From contig NZ_JAFMZP010000003.1 of the NCBI RefSeq assembly GCF_024436435.1, positions 1 to 64,000 on the forward strand: a DNA stretch of 64,000 nucleotides. Direction: 5' to 3'. The notes beneath the pieces are model-generated. The model worked only from the letters and a program-made list of their open reading frames with translations, was not told the DNA's origin and searched no databases. Of the stretch, positions 36,733 to 45,456 are shown one piece after another. Both the position numbers and the translations under genes were made by a program. The stretch comes from Desertivirga xinjiangensis. Its GTDB lineage: Bacteria; Bacteroidota; Bacteroidia; Sphingobacteriales; Sphingobacteriaceae. How positions within the stretch are numbered: position 1 is the first letter of the stretch; each line of letters starts with the position of its first letter.

Positions 36733-39700
36733 TTATAAATTAATGTTTAAAGAAAAATTGTATGACCTGGTTCTTGGGAATGCGCCTCTGTCGACACCTG
36801 CAGAGAGTGAATTTGTTGATGAACTTACTTCCGGATCATATCCTGTGTAAGAACCCAGTGTGAACAGGTTGGCGGCACTTAAGCCCAGGCTTGCTCCCGT
36901 CAGCTTGAACTTTGAAACTATCCTGTTTGGAAGTTTGTAGCTGAGTGCAATATTCTGTAACCTTACAAATGAGGCATCTTCAACAAACCTGCTGGAAACT
37001 ACATAATTCAGCATCGGATCTGTTTTTACCAACTTGGGAATATCTGTAATATCGCCCTGGTTCCTCCATCTCCGCAGCTGATCGGTTGAAAAATTCTGGT
37101 CATTCTGCGACGAGTCTAAATTGCGCTTTAACTCATTAAATACGTCTCCGCCAAGGCTATAGGTAAACAAAAAGCCCAAGGTGAAACTTTTATAACTGAA
37201 ATCGTTTTGCAATCCTCCTGTGAAGTCGGGGTTCGGATTTCCAATGATTTGAAGATCATCGTCGTTAATCACCCCGTCTTTATTAAGATCTTCCCATATC
37301 ACATCTCCTCCTTCAAAGATTCTACCATTGGAAGAACCTTGTCTATACTGTGTTACCATCCCAGTGGTTTCGTCCCTGGTGTATACGTTATCTTCATCTC
37401 TGGCATAAACTCCCAAAGATCTCAAGCCATAGAATACCCCTACCGGTTCACCTACTCTGGCCATATTAAATAGGTTTGGCCGGTAGTCCTGCCCATCTGG
37501 AAGAGATAGGATTTTACTTCTGTTCAAAGCAAATGTGAAGGTAGTTGACCATTTAAAAGGTGCGACAACATTCACCGTTGTCAGCGTAGCTTCGATACCT
37601 TTATTTTCTAATGAGCCAAAATTTCCGGGAATGGTGCTTACACCTGTAGTACCGGGCACGCTGACATCAAACAAGAGATCTTTGGTTTTCTTCAGGTAGG
37701 CGTCGGTGGTAAATACTATCCGGTTTTTAAGGAATGACAGGTCGAGACCGATATTACTATGCGATGTTGACTCCCATTTTAACAATGGATTTGGAAAGCC
37801 GGATAGGATTACAGCGTTCTGGCCCAGATATGAACCATTGTTTACGTAACCGCCCTGACCCGCATAATTTCCAATAGACTGATTTCCAGTAATTCCAAAA
37901 CTTCCTCGTAGTTTGGCATCATCTAAAAACTCAAACTTTTTGAAAAATGCTTCTTCACTAAATCTCCAGCCTGCCGATGCGGATGGGAAATAACCGAACC
38001 TGTTGTTTGTCCCGAATCTGGATGATCCGTCACGCCTTAGCAAGGCAGAAAAAAGGTATTTTCCTTTATAATCGTAATTTGCTCTTGTAAAAAATGATAA
38101 TAGCGAGTGCTGTGAAATGTTTTGTGTATAGGTTGAAAGTACGGCTGCCGCTGCTACGTTTGTCAATTGGGCATCCGGCAATCCTCTTCCTATCAGGTCA
38201 AGGTTATCCGTATTGAATTTTTGGTACGACTGGCCCAGTAAGAAATTGAAATTATGCTTTTTATCAAGGTTAAGTTTGTAGGTTAACAAATTCTCGTTGA
38301 TGAAGGAAGACGACTTTATATTCTGCAGGTAGGAACTGCTTAACTGGCCTTGCGGCAATAAGCTTGTTGGCGTAAAATTGCTAAGGTCGCTGTTTTCGTA
38401 GTCAAACCCTAAACTGGTGGTAAATCTTAGATTTTTGGCGATCCATACTTTAAAATCCTGGTTACCAAACATTCTAAAACGTTTGATCCTGTTCGCTGCC
38501 AATTGAGCTATGGCCAAAGGGTTAGGCTTACTGCCTTCGAACAAGGGAATTAACTGCCCCGATATTGGATCGTAAGGATTATATACAGGCATTGTACTTA
38601 ATGCCTGAAAAACAACACTCTGACCGCTCATGCCGGTTAATATCCGGGTATAGTCTGTATTGGAAAGGTTAAATGACGAACTGCCCGATATTGCTTTGCT
38701 AAACGTATAATATACTTTTGCAGTTGCAGTAGCCTGCTCGTAATTGGTTTCTTTGATGATAGGATCCAGGTTTTTATACCCTGCACTCAGGTAATAATTT
38801 ATATTATTATCAGATGAGCCTCCGCTTACGCTGATGTCAGCCTTATATTGTAAAGCCTGCCGGTACATGATATCATGCCAGTTCATAGATTTAGAATAAT
38901 AAGGGTGCAGCGAATCAATTACCGATTGTTTTGCAATAGGGTTAGTTGTACTATTTGAATAGGCATCAATATAAGCACTTCGCCACTGCGGGCCGTTCAA
39001 AACACCAACAGACCTGGTAAGTTCTGCCATGCTTGTATTGGCAGAAAATCGCAACACCGGCTTCTTTCCGCCCTTTCCGGTTTTGGTAGTGATCAGAATA
39101 ACACCGTTTGAAGCTCTTGATCCGTAGATCGATGCTGTTCCATCTTTTAATACTTCGATGGATTCAATATCCGCCGGATTTATATCTGCTAAGGGACTGA
39201 AGGTAGAACCATCGTCGTTCAAACCTCCTTTAAAGGTTTCCGTGTTAATAGGCACACCATCTACGATATATAAGGGCTGACTGCTGCCGTTAAGAGATGA
39301 ACCACCCCTGATCCTGACAGTTGCACCAGCACCCGGCTCGCCGGAATTGGAGGTGATCTGCAGGCCTGCGATCTTTCCCTGTAAACTTGTATTGATATCG
39401 CCCAGGGCATGTCTTTCCATTTGTTCGCCCGAAACAGATCCTACCGCACCGGTTATCTCCCGTTTCCTTTGCGTTCCGTACCCTACGGTAACAACCACTT
39501 CACTTAAATTCACACGATCTCTTTCAAGCTTAATTTCCAGGCTAGTAGTTCCTTTTATAGCGGTAGAGTAAGATTGATATCCGATATATCTGAAAACTAA
39601 AACAGGGTTGACACCGCTCACCTGGATCTTAAATTTTCCATCATTATCGCTGGAGACCACCTTATTTGTGGATAACAGGGATATAGACACTCCTGGTAAT

Positions 39701-40161
39701 GTCTCACCAGACACGGCATCTTTTACCACCCCGGATACCGTACGGACGTCCTGTGGTTGCACAGGTGCATCGGGGGCTGATACACCCAGATTTTTTAAAG
39801 TTTTCGGAGTGATAAGGATGGTGCGCTTATTAATAGCATAGGTAAAAGGTTGCTTGCTAAAAACTGCTTTTAATGCCTCTTCTAAAGCTACTCCTTTTAA
39901 ATTTACAGTTACCGGCTTTGCTCTAAGCAAATACCCTGCATCGTAAAAAATACTGTAGCCGCTCTGGTTACCTATTTCACGAAGTGTTTCTGATAAACTC
40001 GCGTTATTTTTAGTAAGACTGATCTTTTGTCCCACAGAAGCAGCGCTTACCTGCATTAATGTTATCAGGCATATGAAAAAAGACAGCTTCATAATACGCA
40101 ATACTTTAGATTTATCGCAGACGGATCGCCTGCAATAGCTTGTAATAGAAAATTTGTACAT
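36733..40161 (-). CDS. SusC/RagA-family transporter with STN signalling domain (PUL2)
   Basis: This is a 1142-residue TonB-dependent transporter. The long N-terminus (MYKFSITSYCRR then MKLSFFICLITLMQVSAAS) holds the export signal; an internal start at residue 24 is possible. Residues about 48-118 form an STN domain (LSETLREIGNQSGYSIFYD, LEEALKAVFSKQPFTYAI), the periplasmic part that contacts FecR-type anti-sigma factors. A carboxypeptidase-regulatory-like domain (about 141-213), the plug (222-335, YIVDGVPINTETF, SIEVLKDGTASIYGSRASNGVI) and a 22-strand barrel follow. The upstream fecR and sigma genes are its signalling partners. Its 5' leader is overlapped by a candidate antisense RNA. Confidence 0.96.
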   Translation of the reverse strand: MYKFSITSYCRRSVCDKSKVLRIMKLSFFICLITLMQVSAASVGQKISLTKNNASLSETLREIGNQSGYSIFYDAGYLLRAKPVTVNLKGVALEEALKAVFSKQPFTYAINKRTILITPKTLKNLGVSAPDAPVQPQDVRTVSGVVKDAVSGETLPGVSISLLSTNKVVSSDNDGKFKIQVSGVNPVLVFRYIGYQSYSTAIKGTTSLEIKLERDRVNLSEVVVTVGYGTQRKREITGAVGSVSGEQMERHALGDINTSLQGKIAGLQITSNSGEPGAGATVRIRGGSSLNGSSQPLYIVDGVPINTETFKGGLNDDGSTFSPLADINPADIESIEVLKDGTASIYGSRASNGVILITTKTGKGGKKPVLRFSANTSMAELTRSVGVLNGPQWRSAYIDAYSNSTTNPIAKQSVIDSLHPYYSKSMNWHDIMYRQALQYKADISVSGGSSDNNINYYLSAGYKNLDPIIKETNYEQATATAKVYYTFSKAISGSSSFNLSNTDYTRILTGMSGQSVVFQALSTMPVYNPYDPISGQLIPLFEGSKPNPLAIAQLAANRIKRFRMFGNQDFKVWIAKNLRFTTSLGFDYENSDLSNFTPTSLLPQGQLSSSYLQNIKSSSFINENLLTYKLNLDKKHNFNFLLGQSYQKFNTDNLDLIGRGLPDAQLTNVAAAAVLSTYTQNISQHSLLSFFTRANYDYKGKYLFSALLRRDGSSRFGTNNRFGYFPSASAGWRFSEEAFFKKFEFLDDAKLRGSFGITGNQSIGNYAGQGGYVNNGSYLGQNAVILSGFPNPLLKWESTSHSNIGLDLSFLKNRIVFTTDAYLKKTKDLLFDVSVPGTTGVSTIPGNFGSLENKGIEATLTTVNVVAPFKWSTTFTFALNRSKILSLPDGQDYRPNLFNMARVGEPVGVFYGLRSLGVYARDEDNVYTRDETTGMVTQYRQGSSNGRIFEGGDVIWEDLNKDGVINDDDLQIIGNPNPDFTGGLQNDFSYKSFTLGFLFTYSLGGDVFNELKRNLDSSQNDQNFSTDQLRRWRNQGDITDIPKLVKTDPMLNYVVSSRFVEDASFVRLQNIALSYKLPNRIVSKFKLTGASLGLSAANLFTLGSYTGYDPEVSSSTNSLSAGVDRGAFPRTRSYNFSLNINL

Positions 40162-40164
40162 TTG
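40157..40164 (+). promoter_or_regulatory. -7 box of the candidate antisense RNA
   Basis: TACATTTG on the plus strand matches TAnnTTTG perfectly and would place a start near 40171. No good -33 element at normal spacing is visible (TTG at 40140-40142 is only 14 bases away). It overlaps the susC start region, so the match could also be coincidence. Confidence 0.4.
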
Positions 40165-40170
40165 AGTAAT

Positions 40171-40267
40171 TCCTTAATTGATTGTCTCGAAAAGCGATCT
40201 TTAAGTTATCTACATCAGCTTTAAGCTGTATTCCGGAAACGGTGCGAACGTTTCCGGTTTTTTTTTT
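40171..40267 (+). ncRNA. Candidate cis-antisense RNA opposite the susC leader (DonS-like position)
   Basis: The 133-bp gap between fecR and susC contains, on the strand opposite both genes, a TAnnTTTG box (40157), then about 60 bp with a small hairpin (CAGCTTTAAGCTG), and finally a textbook intrinsic terminator at 40233-40267. This would give an RNA of about 97 bases complementary to the susC mRNA leader. In Bacteroides fragilis a cis-encoded antisense RNA (DonS) in this position represses an ECF-sigma-controlled PUL. The arrangement of sigma, anti-sigma and susC here is the same. Start site and expression are inference; the terminator is directly visible. Confidence 0.6.
40233..40267 (+). 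terminator. Strong plus-strand intrinsic terminator between fecR and susC
   Basis: CCGGAAACG and CGTTTCCGG form a perfect 9-bp stem with loop GTGCGAA, followed at once by ten Ts (40258-40267). On the minus strand, the direction of the flanking genes, the hairpin is followed by AATACAG, so it works only for plus-strand transcription. Confidence 0.85.
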
Positions 40268-40294
40268 GCAGATAACCTGGTGTTAATTTCTAAG

Positions 40295-41473
40295 TTAGTC
40301 TGTAATCAATATTCTCCTTCCTTCTATTTTATAAGTAATTCCGCTGGTAATAACCATATTATCTAATAGATCTTTGATAGAGTCATACCTGGAGATTCTG
40401 CCAAAAAACTTTTTGTCTGTAAAATCACCGTTGTATTCTACTTCTATATCGTACCAACGGGAAGCTTTTTTCATAACTTCTCTAATACCTTCATTATCAA
40501 ATATTATTAAGCCTTGTCGCCAGGCCATCACGTCGTCCAGGTTAGCTGCACGAACTGTGATACCTGATTTATCTTTAACCGAAATACCTTGCTGTCCGGG
40601 CACTAGCATGGTGGTATGGCTGCCCTTTTGCAATCTCACCGACCCTTCTGTTAAGGTTGTTTTTATTTCATCATCGTTTTTATAGGCTGAGATATTAAAA
40701 TGTGTACCCAATACCTGCACATCTACACCGTTTGCACTAACAGAAAATGGCATTTTTTTATTCTTTGCTACTTCAAAATAACCTTCACCGTTTAGAATAA
40801 CCTTACGCTGCTTACCATTGAAAGAAACTGGGTATTGTAAAGATGATGCAGCATTTAAAAACACTTTAGTTCCGTCTGGCAGTATTACTTCAAACTGCCC
40901 TCCAATAGGGGTTGCAACCGTATTGTATGCGTTCTTATCAGAAGAATTTGAAACTGCTGATGCATCATATATAATTTGACCGTTCGCATTTTTGGAAATG
41001 ATGATTCCGTTCTCATCGATGGAAGTTCCATTTTTTACATCATCAAGAACGACCTTGCTTCCATCTGCCAGTGTTAACAGGGCTTTATTTCTTATTTTGA
41101 CTTCCGATGAACTGGCCAGGGTATCGGGTTTATTGCTATTTTGAACGTATAGGATTCCAAGCGTAACCACACCTATTAAAACTGCAGCAGCCAAAAGCTT
41201 TATTACAAGCTGACGTGCGCCTATATGTTTTGTTGTTGCTGATTGCTGGTTGATTAACTGCTTCATGTTCTGAACCTGAACAGCCAGTTCACGATTCTGA
41301 CTTTGATGAGCTAGTTGTATGATAAGATCTTTTTGTTCTGCAACTTTTGCCCGAAGGCCAGGATTTTCATTTAGCCAATTTTCCCAATAATCAACATCTT
41401 CCTGGTTGGAGCGAAAACAGTAATTAAGAAAGCTTTCATCTTTTATTAAAGAAAGAATATCGCTATCGCGCAT
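40295..41473 (-). CDS. FecR-family anti-sigma factor
   Basis: This 392-residue inner-membrane regulator has a cytoplasmic N-terminal domain (about 1-85, binding the sigma factor), one membrane helix (about 89-110, LVIKLLAAAVLIGVVTLGILYV) and a periplasmic FecR domain with VATPIGGQFEVILPDGTKVFLNAASSLQYP (about 185-215). The C-terminal DUF4974 part (KASRWYDIEVEYNGDFTDKKFFGRISRYDSIKDLLDNMV) follows. It passes the substrate signal from the STN domain of SusC to the ECF sigma factor. It lies 53 bp after the sigma gene. Such proteins can act as activators as well as inhibitors, so 'anti-sigma' is the family name, not a proven sign. Confidence 0.94.
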   Translation of the reverse strand: MRDSDILSLIKDESFLNYCFRSNQEDVDYWENWLNENPGLRAKVAEQKDLIIQLAHQSQNRELAVQVQNMKQLINQQSATTKHIGARQLVIKLLAAAVLIGVVTLGILYVQNSNKPDTLASSSEVKIRNKALLTLADGSKVVLDDVKNGTSIDENGIIISKNANGQIIYDASAVSNSSDKNAYNTVATPIGGQFEVILPDGTKVFLNAASSLQYPVSFNGKQRKVILNGEGYFEVAKNKKMPFSVSANGVDVQVLGTHFNISAYKNDDEIKTTLTEGSVRLQKGSHTTMLVPGQQGISVKDKSGITVRAANLDDVMAWRQGLIIFDNEGIREVMKKASRWYDIEVEYNGDFTDKKFFGRISRYDSIKDLLDNMVITSGITYKIEGRRILITD

Positions 41474-41526
41474 AATTGTCTTATTAATTTGAACAATAGA
41501 GCGCGAGCAATCGTGTTTTCACTACT

Positions 41527-42144
41527 CTATTTGAAAAAAAATACAAATAAAAATAAAATAGTAGTGATCGCTAAAGTGAGCAATGGGGTTTGCTCTTTCT
41601 CCAACAGTAATTTAAGCTTATCTACTGCCTTGTAAATGGTATTGTAAACCGTATTAATAGAAATTCCGTTGGTATCAGCTATCTCCTGATAAGAAAGGCC
41701 GAGGTAAAATTTTTGATAAATTAACTGACGCTGTTTTGCCGGCAATTGCTCTACATAATTTTGCAGCACACGGCTTGACGCTGACTGACTTTGTTTGGTA
41801 ATATAGGTCTCTTCTACTGATGGCGACAATAAAAATTCCGGTAAATCATCTAAAACTATGCTATCACCTGCATTAAATTTTTCCTTTTTGTAAAGTTTGC
41901 GTAAGAAGGCTGTGATAATGTAGTTATGATGATGTACAACACAAATCATCTTTCCATGATTTTCCCATAAATAGAGGAAGGTATCATTTATACTGTCTTT
42001 AACTTTAGCAAGGCTGAATCCTTTTTTTAAACCAACAAAGTTTAGGTAATTATAATAGTGAGCGTAAATGTCCAGATATGCCTGTTCATCCTTATTATTC
42101 ACAAATGCATTCCATTCTTTGGTTAAACTGATTCCCTTCTCCAT
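41527..42144 (-). CDS. ECF sigma-70 factor with C-terminal membrane tail
   Basis: This 205-residue sigma factor has region 2 (about 22-95, AKVKDSINDTFLYLWENHGK) and region 4 (about 128-180, QLPAKQRQLIYQKFYLGLSYQEIADTNGISINTVYNTIYKAVDKLK), the latter with a clear helix-turn-helix. Unlike most ECF factors it ends in a hydrophobic segment of about 18 residues (TPLLTLAITTILFLFVFFFK) that could anchor it in the membrane next to FecR. It should direct transcription of PUL2 when the STN-SusC/FecR pair signals. A TTG-N19-TATATTCG promoter precedes it (42161-42190), leaving a very short leader. Confidence 0.93.
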   Translation of the reverse strand: MEKGISLTKEWNAFVNNKDEQAYLDIYAHYYNYLNFVGLKKGFSLAKVKDSINDTFLYLWENHGKMICVVHHHNYIITAFLRKLYKKEKFNAGDSIVLDDLPEFLLSPSVEETYITKQSQSASSRVLQNYVEQLPAKQRQLIYQKFYLGLSYQEIADTNGISINTVYNTIYKAVDKLKLLLEKEQTPLLTLAITTILFLFVFFFK

Positions 42145-42160
42145 TTATTATCGCGTCAAA

Positions 42161-42190
42161 CGAATATACTCAGATTTAGCCACACATCAA
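42161..42190 (-). promoter_or_regulatory. Putative housekeeping promoter of the PUL2 sigma gene
   Basis: On the minus strand TTG (42190-42188) is followed after 19 bases by TATATTCG (42168-42161), one base off the TAnnTTTG consensus. The transcript would start about 10 bases before the ATG. Further upstream an AT-rich inverted repeat ACTAATT/AATTAGT lies near 42206-42223. Confidence 0.55.
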
Positions 42191-42366
42191 GACGCTTGGG
42201 TACTAATTTATTAATTAGTCACTAAAAAAGAGTTATATTTCCATTAATTTCAATAAATAGGCGCTAAAAACCGTGAAAATAACAATAGAAATGAGTGGTT
42301 AAGCCAAAAAATTAAGAAAATTTTCATAGCAGCTATATTCACGACAGTCATGAATGTAAACAGAAC

Positions 42367-42401
42367 GAAGGCCCCGAAATTTAAAAAATTCACGAGGCCT
42401 C
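42367..42401 (-). terminator. Likely terminator of the 42433-44580 gene
   Basis: On the minus strand GAGGCCTCGTGAATT and AATTTCGGGGCCTTC pair with minor mismatches just beyond the stop codon of the beta-helix gene. The following sequence (GTTCTGTTT) is only moderately T-rich. Confidence 0.45.
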
Positions 42402-42432
42402 TATAAACATTACAGCATTTTCATCGGCAAAA

Positions 42433-44580
42433 TTATAGCTTGCCCACTCTTGCAGATCTATTGCCTGTCACTCCTGTTAATTTGATGATATAAGTGCCAG
42501 CTGCCAGGTTTGATAAGTTTAGATCTATTTGCTGATCAGTGCTGTCTATATTTCCATTAATTAAAGTAGTGCCTTGTAAATCAATTACGCTGTATTTGCT
42601 GTAAACGCCAGCATCTACGGCTATAGTTACATTACTTTGGGTTGGATTGGGATAAACACTTACACTATTAGCAGATAAGCCGATTTTTACTACCTGTGTA
42701 GCCAGATGGGTAAGTTTCCCATCAAGGTCTTCCTGCTCTAATTTATAGTAGTAGGTTCCGCCAACAACTGTGCGGTCTGTATGAGCATAGCTAAGCGGTG
42801 CGGTACTGTTGTTGTTAGCACCCGCAACTTTTGTGACCAGGTCATAGCTCTTACCATCGGTACTCCGACTTATGATGTATTGTTTGTTGCTGGTTTCCGA
42901 GGCAACCTTCCAGTCTAGTTGCGCTCCTACTGTGGTTGCTCTTGCAGTAAAGCTGATGAATGATACCGGCAATACCGTATGATATTCTACAGCTCCAATA
43001 TCTATAACACCATTTTTGCGGGCCCTGCCATTGAAATCGACTGCCAATGTGTTATAACTGTTATTACCCGCATCTTTGGCAGGACTGGTGGTTTGCGGTG
43101 CTAAAAAAGCCAAGTCGCCAGGTGTTACACTGATGAACAATGGATCTGTATCAATTAAATTGGTTGGATCTGCTGATACCTGTGAGGTTTGCTGAATAAT
43201 ATTATAGTTAACGCTGCCAAGCAATGTAGCAGGATTAACTACATAAATATCAGGGGTATTGGTATCGTTAGTTGCTGCTGTGAAGGTATTGTTGAAAAAG
43301 ATATTGTTATGCAGATACGTTTTTTTATCCGTAAAGGAGACATTGCTGCCTACCGCGAGAACTTGTAAACCTGCAGTGTAATTCGCTGCACTTCCGGCAC
43401 GTGTATTTTTGTTGTCATAGAATGTATTGTTAATGAAAACGGCGCCATAGTTACTGCCATTTTGGGTTCCATATACTCCGCCATTGCTTCCTGTACTATT
43501 TTTGTAGAAAATACAGTTTTGGAAAGTTGGTCTTCCGGAAAAGTTATAAACAGCTCCTCCTCCGTCAGCGCCGCCGACTGAATTTTCTGCGAATAAGCAA
43601 TTGCTAAAGGTTGGTAGACCTCCACGTATGTCTATTGCGCCACCTCTTCCATTGTGACTGCGATTGAGTTTAAACGTACAGTTAGCGAAGGTAGCACTAC
43701 TCGAGTTGGTGCTTACTGCTCCTCCATAAGAACCAAAGTTCTCAGAAAAAACCGTATTCTTTATTGTTACATTGCTGGACACTACCAACGACATTGCAGC
43801 GCCATAAATGTAACCTGCCGTTCTCGGTGTAGCATTCGTATTATAACATTTACTGATCTCGCAATTGTCAAGGGTTGGGCTACTATTGTTGATGTAAAAT
43901 CCGGCACCTCCTGCTGCTGAGTTGTCACCAACCGCTCTATGGATGCTTGCTGTGACATTGGAAATAGTAAACCCGGTACCAGAATCCAAAATATACATTC
44001 CGGCCCCGAACCTCCTGTCTACATTTTTTGAATTGACAGACAGCGTTGAACTACCCGAAGCATCGCCTTTTGTCAATGTAAATCCATCGAACACAGTGTT
44101 GCTGGTTAAACCAATGGCAATGACCACATGGTGCACATTATCGGTTTTATTTTGAGTCATATAATTGCTTGCATTTGCACTAGTCTCGGTTACATCATCA
44201 CTATTCAAATCGCCACTCAAGATAGTTTCATTTCCTGCTATGCGTTGTGTTTCATTATCTTCAGTGCCGGCAAAACCGCCATAAATACTCACTCCATCTT
44301 TAAGTACAAAAGCATTATCCCTATGTGTTGCATTGACTACAGTGGGTGTATTTGCAGGTCTGTTTGGTAAATAAGTGCCGCCTTTCACAAAAATTCTGTC
44401 TCCGGCTTGAGCGGTATTGATCACATCTTGCAAGTCTTGAGACGCAGTGGCCCAACTTGTAGCTGTAGCAGCAGCGCCTGTTCCATCGGTTTTGACATAA
44501 TAAGTGGTTTGTGCACTGGTATTAAAAGCAAGTAAGCTTAAGCATAGCACTCCCAATGTTTTTAAGTAAAGTTTTCTCAT
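42433..44580 (-). CDS. Secreted beta-helix protein with type IX sorting domain
   Basis: This 715-residue protein has a signal peptide (1-23, NTSAQ). The start of the mature part (TYYVKTDGTGAAATATSWATASQDLQDVINTAQAGDRIFVKGGTY) and the segment VSIYGGFAGTEDNETQR are typical of 'choice-of-anchor Q'/polymorphic beta-helix proteins. Asparagine-rich coils follow to about residue 540 (NNSSPTLDNCEIS, NVTIKNTVFSENF, ATFANCTFKLN). A fibronectin-like stretch (about 545-630, FTARATTVGAQLDWKVASETSNKQYIISR) and a type IX sorting domain (about 636-715, SVYPNPTQSNVTI...GTYIIKLTG) close it. It is probably a surface adhesin or glycan-active protein; no catalytic residues are evident. It has its own direct-repeat control region upstream. 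Confidence 0.85.
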   Translation of the reverse strand: MRKLYLKTLGVLCLSLLAFNTSAQTTYYVKTDGTGAAATATSWATASQDLQDVINTAQAGDRIFVKGGTYLPNRPANTPTVVNATHRDNAFVLKDGVSIYGGFAGTEDNETQRIAGNETILSGDLNSDDVTETSANASNYMTQNKTDNVHHVVIAIGLTSNTVFDGFTLTKGDASGSSTLSVNSKNVDRRFGAGMYILDSGTGFTISNVTASIHRAVGDNSAAGGAGFYINNSSPTLDNCEISKCYNTNATPRTAGYIYGAAMSLVVSSNVTIKNTVFSENFGSYGGAVSTNSSSATFANCTFKLNRSHNGRGGAIDIRGGLPTFSNCLFAENSVGGADGGGAVYNFSGRPTFQNCIFYKNSTGSNGGVYGTQNGSNYGAVFINNTFYDNKNTRAGSAANYTAGLQVLAVGSNVSFTDKKTYLHNNIFFNNTFTAATNDTNTPDIYVVNPATLLGSVNYNIIQQTSQVSADPTNLIDTDPLFISVTPGDLAFLAPQTTSPAKDAGNNSYNTLAVDFNGRARKNGVIDIGAVEYHTVLPVSFISFTARATTVGAQLDWKVASETSNKQYIISRSTDGKSYDLVTKVAGANNNSTAPLSYAHTDRTVVGGTYYYKLEQEDLDGKLTHLATQVVKIGLSANSVSVYPNPTQSNVTIAVDAGVYSKYSVIDLQGTTLINGNIDSTDQQIDLNLSNLAAGTYIIKLTGVTGNRSARVGKL

Positions 44581-44668
44581 ATTGTTTAATTTGGTTTACC
44601 ATGATGGCATTATCAGGGTCTGGTCGTTATAAACGGTTATGACAAAACTAAATGCATGATGTATCGGG

Positions 44669-44706
44669 AGGGTTCATTTTTGTACGGAAATGGTTTGGTT
44701 TTGTAC
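44669..44706 (-). promoter_or_regulatory. 21-bp-spaced direct repeat upstream of the beta-helix gene
   Basis: On the minus strand GTACAAAACCAAACCATT (from 44706) is followed by GTACAAAAATGAACCCTC (from 44685). The two GTACAAAA cores are exactly 21 bp apart, two helical turns, about 100-125 bp before the start codon. This is the pattern expected for an AraC-type or hybrid two-component activator. The rest of the 44581-44898 gap shows no clear promoter for the plus-strand gene. Confidence 0.55.
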
Positions 44707-44898
44707 AATTGATTATGTAGCTAATCAATCGCCACTGCTATCGCCAGCCGCCCCGCTGTCTTCGCACTAAGATTAGCGTATGTAGTTCAGTTAAATTATT
44801 TTAAACTCTTTAAGCTTACGAAAGTTAAACACTAACAAGTTTACACAAACAGATCAAAGACACAGCTATCTAAAAATTAAACAAACGAACCCAAAGCT

Positions 44899-45456
44899 AT
44901 GAACAAATACAAAATTGCAGTTATCGTAGGAAGTCTTCGTAAGGAATCTTACAATTTAAAAACAGCGAAGGCTTTATTAGCTCTTGCACCAGAATCACTA
45001 AGTCTGGAAATGTTAAGCATCGCAGAACTTCCTATGTTTAACGAAGATCTGGAAGCGACGCCACCGCATGAGTGGGTCACATTCCGGGAGCAAATCCGTG
45101 CGGCTGATGGACTTCTTTTTCTGACGCCAGAATACAACCGTTCGGTGCCAGCTGTTTTAAAAAATGCTATAGATGTAGGTTCCCGCCCTTACGGACAGAA
45201 CTCATGGGACGGAAAACCGGCAGCTGTAGTGAGCGTTTCGATTGGAAACATTAGTGGATTCGGAGCTAATCATCATTTGCGTCAATCGCTGGTCTTTGTG
45301 AATGTGCCTACCATGGCTCAGCCTGAAGCGTACATAGGCGGAGCAACTGCTCTATTTGACGAGAGCGGAAACCTGACTAATGAATCTACAAGGGGGTTTC
45401 TGAAAACCTTTATAACAGCCTTTGAAAAATGGGTTGATACTCATGCAAAAAAATGA
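44899..45456 (+). CDS. NADPH-dependent FMN reductase (flavodoxin-like)
   Basis: This 185-residue cytoplasmic flavoprotein of the NADPH-dependent FMN reductase / azo- and chromate-reductase family has the FMN phosphate loop GSLRKESYNLKTAKAL (about 12-27), DGLLFLTPEYNRSVPAVLKNAIDVGSR (about 70-96, isoalloxazine contact) and WDGKPAAVVSVSIGNISGFGANHHLRQ (about 103-129). It reduces FMN, quinones or xenobiotics with NAD(P)H; the physiological substrate is unknown. The stop overlaps the next start by 4 bp (ATGA), so it is coupled to the DUF1206 membrane gene, a pairing that suggests a stress or redox role. Confidence 0.9.
   Translation: MNKYKIAVIVGSLRKESYNLKTAKALLALAPESLSLEMLSIAELPMFNEDLEATPPHEWVTFREQIRAADGLLFLTPEYNRSVPAVLKNAIDVGSRPYGQNSWDGKPAAVVSVSIGNISGFGANHHLRQSLVFVNVPTMAQPEAYIGGATALFDESGNLTNESTRGFLKTFITAFEKWVDTHAKK

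Noticed and set aside
42206-42223. ACTAATT/AATTAGT inverted repeat upstream of the sigma gene as an operator.
   Set aside because: AT-rich repeats of this size are expected by chance in such gaps and no second copy was seen.
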